26,111 nt of DNA from a virus, in IMG/VR virus record IMGVR_UViG_3300020581_000029, positions 1-26,111 of that record. One strand, written 5' to 3'. Both the position numbers and the translations under genes were made by a program. Position 1 is the stretch's first letter. Each line of letters starts with the position of its first letter. The notes under the pieces are model-generated. The model made no database searches. It saw only the letters and a list, made by a program, of their open reading frames with translations, and had not been told where the DNA came from. Of this stretch, positions 13,106 through 21,141 are shown piece after piece.

Positions 13106-14088
13106 GATCCAAAGAGCTCTGGAAAAAGCTGCCTGATGTAGAACTCATAGAAGAGAACTTGAAGGGCTTCTGGGAGTTCGTAGCTGAGAGGCAGAGGATT
13201 TGGTATCGTCGCTTTGTCAAAAGACTACCTCCACCCTGGACGAAGGACCGTCTTCTCAAGAGCTACAAATTCACCAACGTCTATCGTGAATTAGATTATG
13301 GGACGATCTGGTACATGAAACATGTGGTTCCCTTTGCTAAGAAGAGTGTCAGAGAGATGCTAACCAGAGATAGAAAACCGTTCTACGACAAGAGGATTAA
13401 CCTTCTCTGGCTGACAGTCATGTATCGTTTAGTCAATCGTGTGGAGACATTTGAAGAGGTTGGCTTTCTACCATACTTCTGGTGGGGATCAAAATGCAAC
13501 GAGTGGCGTGAAAAATTGGAGAAGAGGAAGAGGCGTGGAGATCAGATCTTCACCAATGCCCATCTTACCTTACCAACCCACACTGTTGGCCAGACTAAGA
13601 TAGACAAATACATGGAAGTCCTGGACGATCTTCACGAAGTGAAATTGCTTCCAGTGTTCACAGCCATCCAAGAGGCGAAAGGTTTAGAGGACGTTTTCAA
13701 AGCTCTTCTCAAGATCAAGTGCGTAGGTCGGTTCATCGCCTATGAAGTATGCTGTGATCTGATATTAGCTAAGGCAATCCCATTCACAGAGAATGATTGG
13801 GTCAATCCTGGTCCTGGTTGTATGAGAGGGATAAATCTGATTTGGCCAAGGCATCATACAAGGGAAGAGTATCAAGGTGACATCCGTTGGCTGATGAAAC
13901 GTCAGGAAGCCATGTTCAAGGGATACGATCTGAAATTCCATCAGTACAACCACCCTCTAACATTGAGAGGAATTGAACACTCCCTTTGCGAGTACCAAAA
14001 GTATTACAAGATGCAACGCAAAGTTGGAAAACAGAGGATGCATTTCGTACCACGAGATTGGGGTCAGAAGATACTGGAATTCAAATGA
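13102..14088 (+). CDS. aGPT-pyrophosphorylase / HMUDK-helical-like DNA base hypermodification protein
   Basis: A 328-aa all-helical protein. FTNVYRELDYGTIWY (residues 57-71) and NPGPGCMRGI (about 235-244) match, from memory, the conserved motifs of the alpha-glutamyl/putrescinyl-thymine pyrophosphorylase and 5-hmdU-kinase helical families, which share a DNA-glycosylase-like fold and act on thymine-derived bases in phage DNA. There is no P-loop kinase domain. Residues such as K209-region KIKCVGRFIAYEV resemble the helix-hairpin-helix of glycosylases. It is coupled to a zinc-ribbon gene upstream and a glycosyltransferase downstream (ATGA overlaps). The exact subfamily, substrate and activity are inferred. 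Confidence 0.6.
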   Translation: MRSKELWKKLPDVELIEENLKGFWEFVAERQRIWYRRFVKRLPPPWTKDRLLKSYKFTNVYRELDYGTIWYMKHVVPFAKKSVREMLTRDRKPFYDKRINLLWLTVMYRLVNRVETFEEVGFLPYFWWGSKCNEWREKLEKRKRRGDQIFTNAHLTLPTHTVGQTKIDKYMEVLDDLHEVKLLPVFTAIQEAKGLEDVFKALLKIKCVGRFIAYEVCCDLILAKAIPFTENDWVNPGPGCMRGINLIWPRHHTREEYQGDIRWLMKRQEAMFKGYDLKFHQYNHPLTLRGIEHSLCEYQKYYKMQRKVGKQRMHFVPRDWGQKILEFK

Positions 14089-15455
14089 AAAGAATAGCTA
14101 TCTTGATGTTTCAGGTACACAACAATCTAGGTGGAATCTTACCATCCACGATCAATCTCTGTGCCGGTCTTGAGGAGGCAGGATATGAACCGCGTGTTTT
14201 TCATGCTGAGTGGCGTGAGCATATTACTGGTATGGAAGGTCGCATCGAAAGGACCAATGGTGCTGGTTACGGACTTCGCCACTGGATCAGCGGGGATCGC
14301 GCTCATCTTGTTGGTGATTCTAAGCATGCACATCCATATAAAGGAAAGAAGGCAGCGAACGAACTCAAAGAAAGACTCTCAGAATATGATGGAGTGATCC
14401 TAGCTACATCTATTCCTTCCTATGTAGCCAAAGGGATGAAGGGGAACAAAGATTGGAAGACAGTATTGAAGCATGGGAAGCCAATGATTGGAATTGTCAG
14501 AGACTGTCACTGGCTTCGTTTGTCTCCTCATATCCTTCCAATGAGACATCGCTTTCTAGCTCTAGCAGGAGTTCATCCAGCTGCATACTATTCACTGAAA
14601 AACTTTCCTGGTAGGATAGCTTGTCAGGTGAACCCATTCGACATTTCCAAAGCAGATGAGGACTATGAGAAAGACTGGGAAAAGGTCTGTGTCACCTCCT
14701 GGTTCAAAAAGTGGAAACGCATGGATGACGGAATTCGTGCAGCACCATTCATGAAACCAATCCATCTCTACATTGCCGGCGGTGGTCTAGAACTCTCTTA
14801 CATGCTGGCTGAAAAGACTGAGGAAGAATACACTGGTAGGAACTGGGAAGGCTATCATCGGAAAGTGATGAACTATAGGTGGAAGCCAGAAGATTCTAGT
14901 TATAGGAGAAACCATGGCTGGAAAAACAAGTCGATCTTTAGAGTTGCAGAACAAGAAGGAAATTTCCATTATGTGGGATTCAAGCTTGGACGAAGTATCG
15001 AAAAGCTGCAAGAGTCATCTGGCGGGCTTGTGGATTTCTCTTATCATTACAAGTGGGGGGAACACTTCAATCGTGTTCTCATTGAGGCCATGCTTGTTAA
15101 GTCCATTCCGTTTGCTAGGCCATATGGGATTTCGGACAATGAAGCCGGTCATGGCAAAATCTTTGACAACACAAACGTTGTTCTCATTCCAGAAGACTCG
15201 AGTCCTAAACGTACTGGCGAAATCATTCGGGACGCAATGCAAGATCATACTCTCAGAAGTGGTATTGTTAAAAATAATCTCAGAAAGCTTGAGATCTTCG
15301 ATCGTGAAACAGTGGCTAAGAATTACGTTCGCCTCCTGGAAGGACGGCAAGACATTGGTCTTTTCGGGGTCACCGAAGGAAGGGCAGACAGAAAAGTCAT
15401 CTCGATGATGGAACGATTTGATGCTATTCGCAGATTTCCACGACTGAAGGAGTGA
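14085..15455 (+). CDS. GT-B glycosyltransferase, possibly a DNA-base glycosyltransferase
   Basis: A 456-aa protein. The N-terminal half opens with a Rossmann strand (KRIAILMFQVHNNLGGILPS), the glycine-rich loop of GT-B enzymes. The C-terminal half contains HFNRVLIEAMLVKSIPFA, the helix-loop of GT4-type nucleotide-sugar binding sites with an early Glu. It ends with RFPRLKE (RFPR at residues 450-453). The ATGA overlap with the aGPT-like gene suggests a joint role, for example adding sugar to a hydroxymethylated base; a cell-surface target is also possible. I chose ATG 14085; the frame extends to 13986 inside the preceding gene. Confidence 0.7.
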   Translation: MKRIAILMFQVHNNLGGILPSTINLCAGLEEAGYEPRVFHAEWREHITGMEGRIERTNGAGYGLRHWISGDRAHLVGDSKHAHPYKGKKAANELKERLSEYDGVILATSIPSYVAKGMKGNKDWKTVLKHGKPMIGIVRDCHWLRLSPHILPMRHRFLALAGVHPAAYYSLKNFPGRIACQVNPFDISKADEDYEKDWEKVCVTSWFKKWKRMDDGIRAAPFMKPIHLYIAGGGLELSYMLAEKTEEEYTGRNWEGYHRKVMNYRWKPEDSSYRRNHGWKNKSIFRVAEQEGNFHYVGFKLGRSIEKLQESSGGLVDFSYHYKWGEHFNRVLIEAMLVKSIPFARPYGISDNEAGHGKIFDNTNVVLIPEDSSPKRTGEIIRDAMQDHTLRSGIVKNNLRKLEIFDRETVAKNYVRLLEGRQDIGLFGVTEGRADRKVISMMERFDAIRRFPRLKE

Positions 15456-15456
15456 A

Positions 15457-15612
15457 ATGAATCAAAGAGAAAATCTTATCAGGAAAGCAAATCAGGAGTA
15501 CGAAATGGCAGGTCTTGCCTCACAAGCTGGTGATAAGAAAGCTGCTGCTGAGCACACGTACAAAGCCAAAGAGTTTGATCGTCAAGCTAGAGAATTGGAG
15601 AAGGAGGAGTGA
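15457..15612 (+). CDS. Small helical protein
   Basis: A 51-aa charged, alanine-rich, probably helical protein (MNQRENLIRKANQEYEMAGL...ELEKEE). The start lies two bases after the previous stop, near AAGGAG; the stop overlaps the next start (TGATG). Not recognised. Confidence 0.5.
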   Translation: MNQRENLIRKANQEYEMAGLASQAGDKKAAAEHTYKAKEFDRQARELEKEE

Positions 15613-15938
15613 TGGAAGATGATTATAGTGTGAAAGGTCCATATGGTATTGGCATAGCACAGCTTCCTGTACGTTGTACTTGTGAAGGTGGCTCTACTGA
15701 AGCTTGTCCACTTCATGCTACTCATAGAGAGTACCTGAGGATATTAGAAAAAGAGTTTCCTTGGGTCCACTGGAGAGAGCCAATCAATCTAAATGATTTG
15801 AAAGGACACGGTGGTGTGGCTTGTAGAATCTGTGTAGCTCGTCGTGGCATCAGAGGAGATCAGATACAATTTCTCCCAGTCTCTCTGGAAGGACATCACA
15901 AGCATCTCAGGGAATACCATCAGCTGGAAGGATACTGA
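15612..15938 (+). CDS. Zinc-finger-like small protein
   Basis: A 108-aa protein. C22/C24 with C32 and H35 may form one metal site; C71-x2-C74 with H95 to H103 resembles a C2H2 finger (SLEGHHKHLREYH). It follows AAGGAGG. It is the last gene before the TS-family operon leader. No enzymatic motif. Confidence 0.55.
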   Translation: MEDDYSVKGPYGIGIAQLPVRCTCEGGSTEACPLHATHREYLRILEKEFPWVHWREPINLNDLKGHGGVACRICVARRGIRGDQIQFLPVSLEGHHKHLREYHQLEGY

Positions 15939-15980
15939 ACCTTTTCTTCTCCTCCGCGTTCTATTATAGTAGGAGGAGAT
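15937..15980 (+). promoter_or_regulatory. Leader with sequestered ribosome binding site before the TS-family gene
   Basis: CTCCTCC (15949-15955) is complementary to GGAGGAG (15972-15978), the ribosome binding site of the TS gene, so the site can be hidden in a 7-bp hairpin. TGAACCTTTTC opens the leader, as in the leader at 20691. The structure suggests translational control of the enzyme. Confidence 0.5.
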
Positions 15981-17129
15981 ATGAGGGTTTACCGTGGAAA
16001 CGGTCTGGGAGATTTCTACTACGCCTTGCTGAGAACCATCACCAGTCATGGTAGAGAAGTTGTTGTTCGTGGACACAGATGTCTGGAACTTCCCGAACCA
16101 GTTTCACTAGTGTATGAGAAGCCTGGATACTGTTGGATGAACATCCCGAAAAGGAGATTCAATCCATTCTTCGCTATGGCTGAGGTATATTGGATATTGA
16201 GTGGTGATGATAGCGCAGATTGGATTGGGTACTACAACAAAAGGATGTTCACTTTCAGAGACGGAGAGAACGATCAACTCCATGGCGCATACGGCAAGAG
16301 AATCAGGAAGTGGATCTATCCGGCAGTTGGCACGATTCCGGGTCGCCCTGACGAAGGGAAGTCTTGGCATCCGGAATACTTGGATCAAATCCGACACGTC
16401 GTTCGTAAACTTCGTGAAGACCCAAACAGTCGTCAAGCTGTCATCAATCTATGGGATCCAGTCAGAGACAACCTCATCAAGTCGAATGACATTCCGTGCA
16501 ATAATATCATCTATTATTCGCTTCGTGATGGGGTTCTAGATCAGACTGTCGTTATCAGGTCAAACGACGTGGTCTGGGGCACTCCATATAACGCAGTCCA
16601 GTATACTCATCTTCATGCTCTTGTTGCTGGCTGTCTGGAAGCCAGGATGGGGACGTTCACTTATGTAGTTCAGAACATCCACTATTACTTCGATCTTTAC
16701 AAAGAGACGTTGGCAAATCTTCTTGAGAAAGCTCATGAGCCGCCTCAGGGTGGACCAGGAGCATTGATCATCCCTAACTTTGACACGGTAACTATGGAGG
16801 ATTTTGATCTCCTTGGGATGAACGTTGAAACTATCTATCAAGCGTGGAGCAAGATCGCTTGGCTCCCATTGAAGCAAGCTCGCTTCATGGGTAATGGATA
16901 TTGGTGCCAAACAATCTCTTGGGTCCTTTGGATTCACAGGATTCTGAAAGAAGGGACTGAGAATCTGATGGACCAGGAGTCTAAACAATATCTAGCAGAG
17001 AGGATTCTGACTCTCGGCTCTCCCTTGGTAGAAATGATCCTAGACTTTACTTCTGAAATGACAAAGAGTAAGTTGCCTGGGGAGGTCGCTCAGATTTGTC
17101 AAAAGATGCTGCAACCGTCGAACAGTTAG
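15981..17129 (+). CDS. Thymidylate synthase family enzyme (possible dUMP hydroxymethylase)
   Basis: A 382-aa protein, longer than typical bacterial TS. The catalytic Cys lies in DIPCNN (C173), followed by RSNDVVWGTPYNAVQY with R193, D196, N204 and Y208. N204 occupies the position that distinguishes dUMP-specific (Asn) from dCMP-specific (Asp) members, so uracil is the likely base. The usual PCH is PCN here, and the C-terminus is extended. The reaction transfers a one-carbon group to C5, giving either dTMP or, as in phages with hmU, 5-hydroxymethyl-dUMP. Downstream of a hypermodification-like gene and glycosyltransferase, the latter is attractive but unproven. Confidence 0.8.
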   Translation: MRVYRGNGLGDFYYALLRTITSHGREVVVRGHRCLELPEPVSLVYEKPGYCWMNIPKRRFNPFFAMAEVYWILSGDDSADWIGYYNKRMFTFRDGENDQLHGAYGKRIRKWIYPAVGTIPGRPDEGKSWHPEYLDQIRHVVRKLREDPNSRQAVINLWDPVRDNLIKSNDIPCNNIIYYSLRDGVLDQTVVIRSNDVVWGTPYNAVQYTHLHALVAGCLEARMGTFTYVVQNIHYYFDLYKETLANLLEKAHEPPQGGPGALIIPNFDTVTMEDFDLLGMNVETIYQAWSKIAWLPLKQARFMGNGYWCQTISWVLWIHRILKEGTENLMDQESKQYLAERILTLGSPLVEMILDFTSEMTKSKLPGEVAQICQKMLQPSNS

Positions 17130-17395
17130 TAAAGCTTCTCAAAGATCTCAAATTCATACTAGACTGGGAAGATTGGTTGTCTCCCCAGAAATTTGATTGG
17201 AGTACGGAGACCCATCCTGGTGGATGGAAGCTAGGGATATCAGATGTAATGATGGAAGAGGTCCTGATCTTACAAGAAATTCAAACTCTACTTGGGGAGG
17301 AAGAATGGATCAAAATGAAAGATCGGATCCTAACGACAAGCAAATTGACGGAGAGCATTACCGAGCAAACAAGAGCTATCAGCATTGGGATCTAG
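17096..17395 (+). CDS. Hypothetical small protein, start uncertain
   Basis: A 99-aa frame starting TTG 17096, with GGGGAGG upstream, overlapping the TS-family stop by 34 bases and the DUF3310 gene by 91 bases. Residues 1-70 look protein-like (QLVKLLKDLKFILDWEDWL). The end is less convincing. No family recognised. Confidence 0.4.
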   Translation: MSKDAATVEQLVKLLKDLKFILDWEDWLSPQKFDWSTETHPGGWKLGISDVMMEEVLILQEIQTLLGEEEWIKMKDRILTTSKLTESITEQTRAISIGI

Positions 17396-17748
17396 TAGCA
17401 GATTATGGGCTGTCCTACTTCATTGGGAACATGACCAAATACGTCTGCCGCTGGAAAAAGAAGCACGGTCTGATAGATCTTGAAAAAGCACTCCATTATT
17501 TAGACAAACTGATGTCTCTAGAATCAAGCTATTGGTTCCTTCCTAAAATGAAACTCTTTCTGCCTACAGATACAGCCGAAAGATTCTGTGTAGAGCAAGG
17601 GCTAGGAGAACTTGAAACTGAGATTGTTCTACTGTCTGTTCAATATAGGAAGGGTGAAGACCTCGTGCCAATCCGTGAAAAGATAGTAGAATTGATATCT
17701 CAGGTCCACAAAAGGGAAAGACTTCCAGAACCTTACAACGCAGGTTAA
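17305..17748 (+). CDS. DUF3310 (SaV nucleotide-kinase-like) protein
   Basis: A 147-aa protein. Residues about 17-69 carry the DUF3310 signature: GEHYR, then GLSYFIGNMTKYVCRWKKKH, then GLIDLEKALHYLDKL. This family is widespread in phages and named after a Staphylococcus phage protein with suggested nucleotide-kinase activity; real activity is uncertain. The ATG at 17305 follows GGGGAGGAAG; the frame extends upstream to 17197. It overlaps the previous gene by 91 bases. Its position beside the TS-family gene suits nucleotide metabolism. Confidence 0.75.
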   Translation: MDQNERSDPNDKQIDGEHYRANKSYQHWDLVADYGLSYFIGNMTKYVCRWKKKHGLIDLEKALHYLDKLMSLESSYWFLPKMKLFLPTDTAERFCVEQGLGELETEIVLLSVQYRKGEDLVPIREKIVELISQVHKRERLPEPYNAG

Positions 17749-17759
17749 GGAGAATCTAG

Positions 17760-20447
17760 GTGGGTCTTACACTTAACGTCATCCGAGAACCGGATGAGTT
17801 CTGTAAGCCATGTGGCGCATACAAGACGTGCGACTCACCTATAATGAATGGGTCTGGTTCTGAGCATCCGATCTGGTTCTTCGTAGGAGAATCTCCTGGT
17901 GCTACAGAAGATGAATTGAACAAACCATTCCAAGGGCAAGCCGGTCGTCTATTGAAAAAGATGATCAAGGCTGTTGGAATCCCTCTGAAATACTGTAGGT
18001 TCTCAAACGTAGTGAAATGTAGACCTCCAGATAACAACATCAAATTCTATCCAAACATCATAGATCATTGCCGGCCGCACATCCTACGTGAAATCCATGC
18101 TGTAAGACCAAAAGTTGTTGTCCTTCTTGGGAACTCAGCTATAAAGAGCATTCTGAACAGAACAGGGATCACGAAGCTACATGGGGAAGTGTTTGATGCT
18201 GGCCCGTGGAAATATGTGTGCTCTCTTCATCCTTCATATTTCTTGCATAATGACACTCCAGCGGCTCTGAGGAAGTTCAGGGAAGCTCTTAAGATCGCGA
18301 AGAACACTGGTGACAAGAAAGCCTCTCTCCAAAAGAAGCGTAATCACATTATGGTAACAGACCATAAGACGCTTCAGGAGATGCGCGATCTATTGATGGC
18401 CCAGAAATATCTGGCTCACGACATTGAAGGCAGCACTCTGAATGCGTTCTCGAAGGTTAGAACACCTAGGATTGGGTGCGCTGGATATGCGTGGAGCGAT
18501 AACGATGCTTGTTGTTTTCCATTGGCTAGTAGAAGGGGAATCAATGTAAAGGTCCGACCAGAAGAATTTCTAGAGGTGATGAAAGAGGTAAACGAGAACG
18601 AGGACATTCGTCACATACTCCAGTTTGGGAACTACGATTACGTCTATCAGGCAGTCCTACATGACATCTGGATAGGTGGGAAGAAGCGTTGTGGGTATTA
18701 CGCTGACACAGGACAGATGATGTACGTCCTTGACGAGAGCAAAGGTGCTCCGAGAGGTTTGAAGGATTGGGCATATCGTCTTGGGATGGGAGGCTATGAA
18801 CTAAAGAAGAGGGAGTACGAAAGATCTCACAAGGAATGTAATTCGGCAGAAGGTGGGAATGCAAATAAGATTCCCATGCCTATTCTTGGTCCATATAATA
18901 TGGACGATAACATTGCCACGTGGAGGCTCTTCTGGAAGCTAAAGAAACGTCTAGTTGCACAGCGTCTCTGGGAACGACCGTTCCTATTCCCTCAAATGTG
19001 GCACGTATGGACTGCTTCCATCCTTGAAATCAATGGACTGAAAATAGATGCTGATCGTAACAAAGAGTTAGACCAAATCTTTACTGAGAAGATTGAGAAG
19101 GCTGACGAAGAGCTACACGATTATCCCCAAGTCAAGAAGCTGCAAAGCCTCAAAGACCGGGATATCATGCTGAAGATCTACGAGCGAGTAAAGAACTACA
19201 AACGCCCACCAGAATCGGTCAAAGATAAAGTTATTGAGCTCTTCGAGAATGTCCCGAAGGAAAAGAAGATTGTCAATCTTAACTCTCCTGAAAGCAGGAG
19301 AACGTTGGTCTTTGACATTCTGAAATACAAGCCTCTGTGGAGAACTAAGAAAGGGAAAAACTGGTCAGTTGAAAAGGAGGTATTAGAGAAGCTTCTCCAG
19401 CAGCGTCAGAGTGTAGTATTGAAACGTATGGTAGAGAGGAATTCTCTGGTCTCTGCAAAGGACAAATACATTGATCCTGTGGTTGCAGAGTGGATGGGGA
19501 CCGATGGTGGGACTCATACTGATTACAGTCCTCATGGTCAGTTGACTGGCAGAGTTTCTAGTAAAGAACCAAATCATGAAAACCTTCCGAAGCATGGTGA
19601 TCTAGCCAAAGATCTACGCTCTCAATTCGTATCGTCTGGTCCAGAGTACTACATCCTGGAGCAGGATAGTAAGCAGATTGAAATGCGTCTGTTCTGTGAT
19701 AGGGCACAAGACGATATCATGATGGAGGAATTCAACCAAGGAAAAGACCCTCATGCAATGGGAGCGATGGCAGGGTTCGAGATCAGTGAAAAGGATTGGC
19801 TGAAGCTACCAGATGAGGAGAGGAAACACCTTCGCTTCCTAGCTAAGTCTGCAATTTCCTTCGGTCTGCTGTATGGTAGAGGACCAGAAGCTCTAGCTGA
19901 GGAATTCCAGAAGTCTATTGGTTGGGCCAGAAGATTCATCCGTAGGTACTTCGCGAAATATGATGACTGTTTGATCTATAGGCAGGAACGTGAAGATTAC
20001 ATCATTGATCATAAGATAGTCTATAGCCACTTCTTCAGACCAAGGCGCTTGCCGGAAGTGGATGCTGATAGTGAGGCGGTGGTTGCTGAGGCTATCAGGC
20101 AAGGGATCAACAGTCCAATTCAAGGTGACGCGTCTGATATAACGTGGGTGGCTCTCCATAGATTGAACAGTTGGCTTCGTAAGTACCATATGAAGTCCAA
20201 GGGGATCATTGCAGTCCATGACGCTGCCTATGTCGATACTCACTACAAGGAAATGGAAGATGTCGTTGAGAGGTTGTATATGTACATGACCGATCGGAAA
20301 TTCATTGAAAAGATGACTGGATGGTATTGCACAGTTCCATGGAATACGGACTGTTTCATTGGTCCTCATCTTGGGAAGAGTACAGAGTTGGCTGTCAAAG
20401 GACCTGGTGAATTTATCGTACCAAAGGAATTCAAAGTGGCAGCTTAG
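17760..20447 (+). CDS. Family-A DNA polymerase with N-terminal uracil-DNA glycosylase domain
   Basis: An 895-aa fusion starting GTG 17760 after AAGGAG. Residues 1-190 are a family-4-like UDG: C15, C18, C24 and a later Cys suit the iron-sulfur site, then GESPGATED, PFQGQAG and LHPSYF. About 210-420 are a 3'-5' exonuclease (D221, E223; GNYDYVY; YNMDD). The polymerase has motif A DSKQIEMRL (D636), motif B R692, K696 and FGLLYG, and motif C HDA at 820-822, where the usual E is A. Fused UDG-Pol enzymes occur in SPO1-type phages with modified uracil. It replicates phage DNA; whether UDG removes uracil or senses it is unknown. Confidence 0.92.
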   Translation: MGLTLNVIREPDEFCKPCGAYKTCDSPIMNGSGSEHPIWFFVGESPGATEDELNKPFQGQAGRLLKKMIKAVGIPLKYCRFSNVVKCRPPDNNIKFYPNIIDHCRPHILREIHAVRPKVVVLLGNSAIKSILNRTGITKLHGEVFDAGPWKYVCSLHPSYFLHNDTPAALRKFREALKIAKNTGDKKASLQKKRNHIMVTDHKTLQEMRDLLMAQKYLAHDIEGSTLNAFSKVRTPRIGCAGYAWSDNDACCFPLASRRGINVKVRPEEFLEVMKEVNENEDIRHILQFGNYDYVYQAVLHDIWIGGKKRCGYYADTGQMMYVLDESKGAPRGLKDWAYRLGMGGYELKKREYERSHKECNSAEGGNANKIPMPILGPYNMDDNIATWRLFWKLKKRLVAQRLWERPFLFPQMWHVWTASILEINGLKIDADRNKELDQIFTEKIEKADEELHDYPQVKKLQSLKDRDIMLKIYERVKNYKRPPESVKDKVIELFENVPKEKKIVNLNSPESRRTLVFDILKYKPLWRTKKGKNWSVEKEVLEKLLQQRQSVVLKRMVERNSLVSAKDKYIDPVVAEWMGTDGGTHTDYSPHGQLTGRVSSKEPNHENLPKHGDLAKDLRSQFVSSGPEYYILEQDSKQIEMRLFCDRAQDDIMMEEFNQGKDPHAMGAMAGFEISEKDWLKLPDEERKHLRFLAKSAISFGLLYGRGPEALAEEFQKSIGWARRFIRRYFAKYDDCLIYRQEREDYIIDHKIVYSHFFRPRRLPEVDADSEAVVAEAIRQGINSPIQGDASDITWVALHRLNSWLRKYHMKSKGIIAVHDAAYVDTHYKEMEDVVERLYMYMTDRKFIEKMTGWYCTVPWNTDCFIGPHLGKSTELAVKGPGEFIVPKEFKVAA

Positions 20448-20456
20448 GAGGATGGG

Positions 20457-20693
20457 ATGAAAGGTTCTGGATTCTTGGGTTGGATCAAATGTGACATTCA
20501 TGGTAGGCAAAAAGCCTACTTTGTCTGTATCCACATTAAAACAGCCGAGGATATTTTTGAACGTACTGAGTGGACTCCGAAAGGAGGAGGTGATTTGATT
20601 TGTAAATTGGGTGGATCTTTCCATTCTGCAGGAGAGATCCTGCTTATGTGTGAAGCGCATTTGAGAGGAATGGGTTTACTTCCAGCAGCATGA
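20457..20693 (+). CDS. Small Cys/His protein
   Basis: A 78-aa protein with C12, H15, C24 and H26 and a later MCEAHLRG, giving several metal-binding candidates. TAGGAGG, partly within the polymerase stop, precedes the ATG. No known family; perhaps a small zinc finger. Confidence 0.5.
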   Translation: MKGSGFLGWIKCDIHGRQKAYFVCIHIKTAEDIFERTEWTPKGGGDLICKLGGSFHSAGEILLMCEAHLRGMGLLPAA

Positions 20694-20737
20694 ACCTTTT
20701 CGGCTCTACGGAGTTTCATTCAAATTAGGAGGGTCAA
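20691..20737 (+). promoter_or_regulatory. Conserved intergenic leader motif, copy 2
   Basis: TGAACCTTTTC followed by ACGGAGTTTCATT (20708-20720) and TTAGGAGGG before the ATG. The 13-mer is identical to 10776-10788, and TGAACCTTTTC also begins the leader at 15937. Confidence 0.45.
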
Positions 20738-20914
20738 ATGGAAGCAGGAGATAAGATCAGAGTAAAGCAGTCTGCAAGAAACAATCAGGGAGAGATTGGG
20801 ACCATTCTCCAAGTAGCAACTGATGGTATAGCGACAATTAAGTCCCCAAGCTCTGACCGGAAATTCTATGTCCATACGGATTTCCTAGAAGAGTATGATT
20901 GGGATGACGAATAG
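20738..20914 (+). CDS. Small SH3/KOW-like protein
   Basis: A 58-aa protein: MEAGDKIRVKQSARNNQGE then GTILQVATDGIATIKSP, an SH3-like barrel pattern resembling KOW motifs (GD-VRV....G..G.I), with an acidic tail. TTAGGAGGG precedes the ATG. It could bind nucleic acid or the transcription or translation machinery; the specific role is unknown. Confidence 0.55.
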   Translation: MEAGDKIRVKQSARNNQGEIGTILQVATDGIATIKSPSSDRKFYVHTDFLEEYDWDDE

Positions 20915-20922
20915 GAGAGAAC

Positions 20923-21141
20923 ATGTCTACAGTGTATAAAGTGTTGCTAGACTCAAGACAGTTCAAGAAGCTCGTCAAAGGGGAGATCCTGGAAATCTGG
21001 TCTGGTGCTGTTGTTGGGGAACATGAGAAAATCGAACTAGCTCTATCTGATCTAGGATTTGGGATCATGAAGAACGCCATACAAGAGGCGGAGTATGAAG
21101 CACGCTCCAGTAGTAATCCAGCTATACCCGAAGGAGATTGA
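20923..21141 (+). CDS. Hypothetical small protein
   Basis: A 72-aa protein (MSTVYKVLLDSRQFKKLVKG...), AGGAG before the ATG. The last 47 bases overlap the next gene. No family recognised. Confidence 0.5.
   Translation: MSTVYKVLLDSRQFKKLVKGEILEIWSGAVVGEHEKIELALSDLGFGIMKNAIQEAEYEARSSSNPAIPEGD

Noticed and set aside
19893-20660. 255-aa frame on the - strand opposite the polymerase
   Set aside because: Antisense to the conserved polymerase motifs A to C with no supporting features.
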